A model generated the notes under the pieces. That model did not search any database and was not told the origin of the DNA. It saw only the letters and a list, made by a program, of their open reading frames with translations. The translations under genes and the position numbers were made by a program. DNA of 64,000 nt from Mytilus edulis (Eukaryota > Mollusca > Bivalvia > Mytilida > Mytilidae): NCBI RefSeq assembly GCF_963676685.1, contig NC_092356.1:22741750-22805749 (forward strand), given 5' to 3'. This document shows positions 61,591 to 64,000 of the stretch, piece after piece (position 1 is the first letter of the stretch; each line of letters starts with the position of its first letter).

Positions 61591-62250
61591 AATTAAGGTG
61601 GATGATTCAAAAATACAAGCTGTCAAATCCTTTCCAATTCCAAATAACCAACATGATGTAAGAAGTTTCTTTGGTCTTTGCAATTACTACCGAAAATTTG
61701 TTAAAAACTATTCAAAAATTGCAGCACCAATTACCCATTTGTTAAAGAAAAACATGAAATTTATATAGACAAGTGATTGCAATGAGGCATTTGAAACTTT
61801 AAAACAAGCCTTGATTACTGCCCAAATTTTGAAGTATCCTGATTTCGAAAAAGAATTTATGTTAGCATGTGACGCATCAACACAAGCGATAGGATACATT
61901 TTGTCACAAAAAGATGAGAACGGACAAGAAAGACCTATTGGGTATGGGGGCCGTAATCTTTCCTCGGCAGAACGTAATTATACTGTGACAGAATTAGAAC
62001 TATTAGCACTGGTCAAAGGTATTTCCTACTTTCATGAATATATTTGGCAAACAGTAAATTTACTGTATATACAGATCACAAGGCATTATGTTGGTTAAAA
62101 GCTATCACAAATAACTCCACGAGGTTAATGAGATGGGCTTTACAAGTACAAGAGTACAATTTTGAAGTATGTCACAGAAGTGGAAGCAAAAATACACACG
62201 CTGATGCGTTATCTAGGAGAAAATATGATTTAAACGATCAAGAAGATGGT
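61556..62250 (+). pseudogene. pol: RT thumb/connection and RNase H
   Basis: The thumb reads YLGHIFSDKGIKVD and FFGLCNYYRKFVKNYSKIA. A TAG at about 61766 interrupts. RNase H follows with LACDAST (Asp), TVTELELLAL (Glu), a frame change near 62045, and FTVYTDHKALCWL (Asp), ending HADALSRR. The core catalytic acids are present across the two frames. Confidence 0.9.
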
Positions 62251-62880
62251 ACAGATGATAAACCCAATAAAGCAGAGAGTATTGACCCTGAAATCATTCC
62301 ATTTATTCCTCAAGGTCAGATTTTCGAGATACATCTCTCTCATTCAGACACAGATTCTAAGGTCAATGCACTTCCAACTATCAATAATATTACAAAGGTA
62401 GATACCGTTGCGAAAAATATAGGAATAAAACAGAGACAATGTCCGTATTTCAAATACATATATGAGTACTTATTAGAAGGGAAATTACCAGACAATTTAG
62501 ATAAAAAGAAAAATATTCCCTATGAAAGCATGCAATATGAGATGCTAAATGAAGTGTTATACCACGTTTTTCAACCACGAGCTAAACAAAAAAAAAAAAA
62601 AAAAAGAGGAGAAGTTACAGATTGCAGTACCACAAGAATTAAGAAATAGCATATTGATTGCATTTCATGATAATTCTTGTCACCTAGGTGTTATTAAAAG
62701 CTATGAAGCTATCAAGGCTAAATGTTACTGGCCTGGTATGTATCAACAAGTTAACAATTATGTAACGTCTTGTAAAACATTTCAGGAAGTAAAATCAAGT
62801 CCACAAATGCGAGCGTCATTACATCCGATGCCAGTAGTAAACGTTTTTGAGCGTATTCATGTCGATGTCCTTGAAGGGTA
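62251..62880 (+). pseudogene. pol: Integrase N-terminal zinc region
   Basis: After a tether segment, a poly-A run (62586-62604) shifts the frame. The second frame carries the HHCC-type region: His at 62666 and 62681, CYWPGM, then Cys at 62771. The second Cys of the C-X2-C pair is replaced by Phe (TTT at 62780). The first catalytic Asp lies in HVDVLEG just before a TAA at 62880. Confidence 0.85.
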
Positions 62881-63595
62881 ATGTAAATCCCGTTCCGGGA
62901 ATTCAGTTATCCTCTTGGTTACAGACAGCCTGAGTCACTGGGGAAGCACTTTCCCCCTGAAAAATCAGGAGGCGAAACATATAGCAGACGTGCTATATAG
63001 AGAAATCTTCACATGATATGGTTGTCCGTCATATTTGACGAGTGACCGTGGAGCAAATTTCTTATCGCGTATAGTGAGTTCACTTTGTGAGGTATTCAAG
63101 GTAGCTAGAAGTTACACTAGCTCCTATCACCCACAAACAAACTCCTCTTGCGAAAGAGTTAATTCTACTTTAGCCCAATGCTTGAGAGCGTTATGCTCCA
63201 ATGAACAGGACACGTGGGATGAAGTGTTACCTAGTATAATGATGGCATTTCGAATGACGCCAGTCACCCAATCCATAGGATATTCACCTTATTATGTTCT
63301 ATTTGGGAAAGAAATGACTTTATCTATTGACACTCAATTAATTCCCACACAGAAAATGGAAAAAAGCACCTAAACAGTTCATTGATGAACTAATTAAAAG
63401 GGTCAAAATTATCCATGAAACGGGTAAAGAGAATATGAAATAGGCGCAGTTAAAAAGTAAAATTTATTATGATAAAAAGTCAAAGATTCCAAAATTCGCA
63501 GTTGGAGATCATGTTTATCTAAAAATAATGAAGTTTCGGTACGGTAAGAAAAAGAAACTGGAACCGCAATGGATGGGCCCTAATTACATTTAAAT
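62881..63595 (+). pseudogene. pol: Integrase catalytic core and C-terminal GPY/F end
   Basis: Beyond two stops the core continues: LTSDRGANF (second Asp, 63044), then YHPQTNSSCERVN with the catalytic Glu at 63152. It then shows KSKIYYDKKSK and a degenerate GPY/F-type end (WMGPNYI, 63570-63590), ended by TAA at 63591. Stops at about 63440 and the frame change at about 63365 are decay. Confidence 0.87.
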
Positions 63596-63655
63596 CCTAA
63601 TGTGACTCTACCGAAAGAAATGTGCGTACAAAGGAAAAATCCTTCCTGTATATTG

Positions 63656-64000
63656 ATGAATCAAATGCTGACACAAGTTACTTATATGAAATCTAATGTA
63701 AAACACCATATTATACATACATTTGATTTATTTACCAAAATTATACCAACTTTACCTACAAACAGCTCCCGATTTAGAAAAGCAATTCTGCCTTTCGTCG
63801 GAGATATCGCTTCGGATCTCTTCGGAGTTTCAACGGAAAGTGACCTAAGACGTGTAGTTAATCACGTAAATAAAATAGGCAAAGAAACAAATACAGTATT
63901 AAAAGCGTTAGCCCAATATGCTGGAGACTTCGACTCCTTTGTTACCCATTACAACGCAAGAATTGTTAACACAATGATGGGTTTAATAGTTAATAAATAC
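63656..64000 (+). pseudogene. Env-like open frame, partial (runs off the window)
   Basis: 115 codons from an ATG at 63656 are open to the window end; the frame is open back to 63584. It contains a basic patch (RFRK) followed by the hydrophobic PFVGDIASDLFG and an acidic/charged helix. This looks like the segment after the cleavage site in envelope-like fusion proteins of invertebrate LTR retroelements. The start of the surface portion is missing, so pol appears joined to the middle of env by a deletion. An unrelated third frame remains possible. Confidence 0.5.

Larger units (their letters stand above)
57889..64000 (+). mobile_element. Degenerate Ty3/gypsy-type retroelement, cut by window end
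   Basis: Gene order is gag, protease, reverse transcriptase, RNase H, integrase, env-like, which is the Ty3/gypsy order. Single nonsense codons (60563, 61024, 61766, 62880), frame changes (near 59880, 60940, 61555, 62045, a poly-A run at 62586-62604) and an inserted family A repeat show that it is an old inactive copy. The 5' LTR should lie between about 57310 and 57888 but I could not define its ends, because the 3' LTR is outside the window. Confidence 0.88.

Overview
This is AT-rich eukaryotic (metazoan) genomic DNA with short exons, GT-AG introns, many dispersed and tandem repeats, and no prokaryotic gene packing. The mix of short repeat families, and the gene content, look like a bivalve mollusc, most likely a marine mussel (Mytilus). 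That assignment rests on recognition and was not searched.

Two protein-coding genes can be built from the sequence, both on the + strand. Gene 1 has exons at 8698-8833, 10974-11213 and 12352-12461, with a probable 3'UTR exon from 13207. Gene 2 has exons at 39491-39707, 41756-41995, 43334-43444 and 45562-45572. Every intron is phase 1 and GT-AG, and exon 2 is exactly 240 nt in both. Each protein (161 and 192 aa) has a signal peptide predicted to end at residue 22, a short low-complexity linker, and one ten-cysteine domain that reads as a Frizzled-type cysteine-rich domain (CRD). No netrin domain or membrane segment follows. They are diverged tandem paralogues of a minimal secreted CRD protein, about 59% identical over the CRD by hand count, with identical cysteine spacing.

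The right-hand end (57889-64000) is a decayed Ty3/gypsy-type retroelement on the + strand. It shows gag (capsid-like region, CCHC knuckle), protease, reverse transcriptase, RNase H, integrase, and then an open env-like reading frame that runs off the window. It has many stops and frameshifts, and a dispersed repeat sits inside gag.

The rest is repeats. A 6-kb tandem segmental duplication (25908-32211 and 32212-38217) lies between the two genes and contains an older internal duplication. A 4.2-kb duplication (44767-48944 and 50024-54198) carries the last coding exon of gene 2, so that exon exists twice. Other elements are a receptor-half-site-rich repeat block (22027-24070), several foldback or inverted-repeat elements (4036-5218, 14033-14814, 18450-18548, 19940-20610, 29643-29738 with its copy, 48543-48746 with its copy), an 836-bp element with clustered GCGCC motifs at both ends (46055-46890 with its copy), tRNA-like SINE heads, minisatellites, and four or five short dispersed families named A to G here. 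Large stretches (1-2.8 kb, 5.2-8.7 kb, 16-18.4 kb, 54.2-57.2 kb) show nothing codable beyond repeats.
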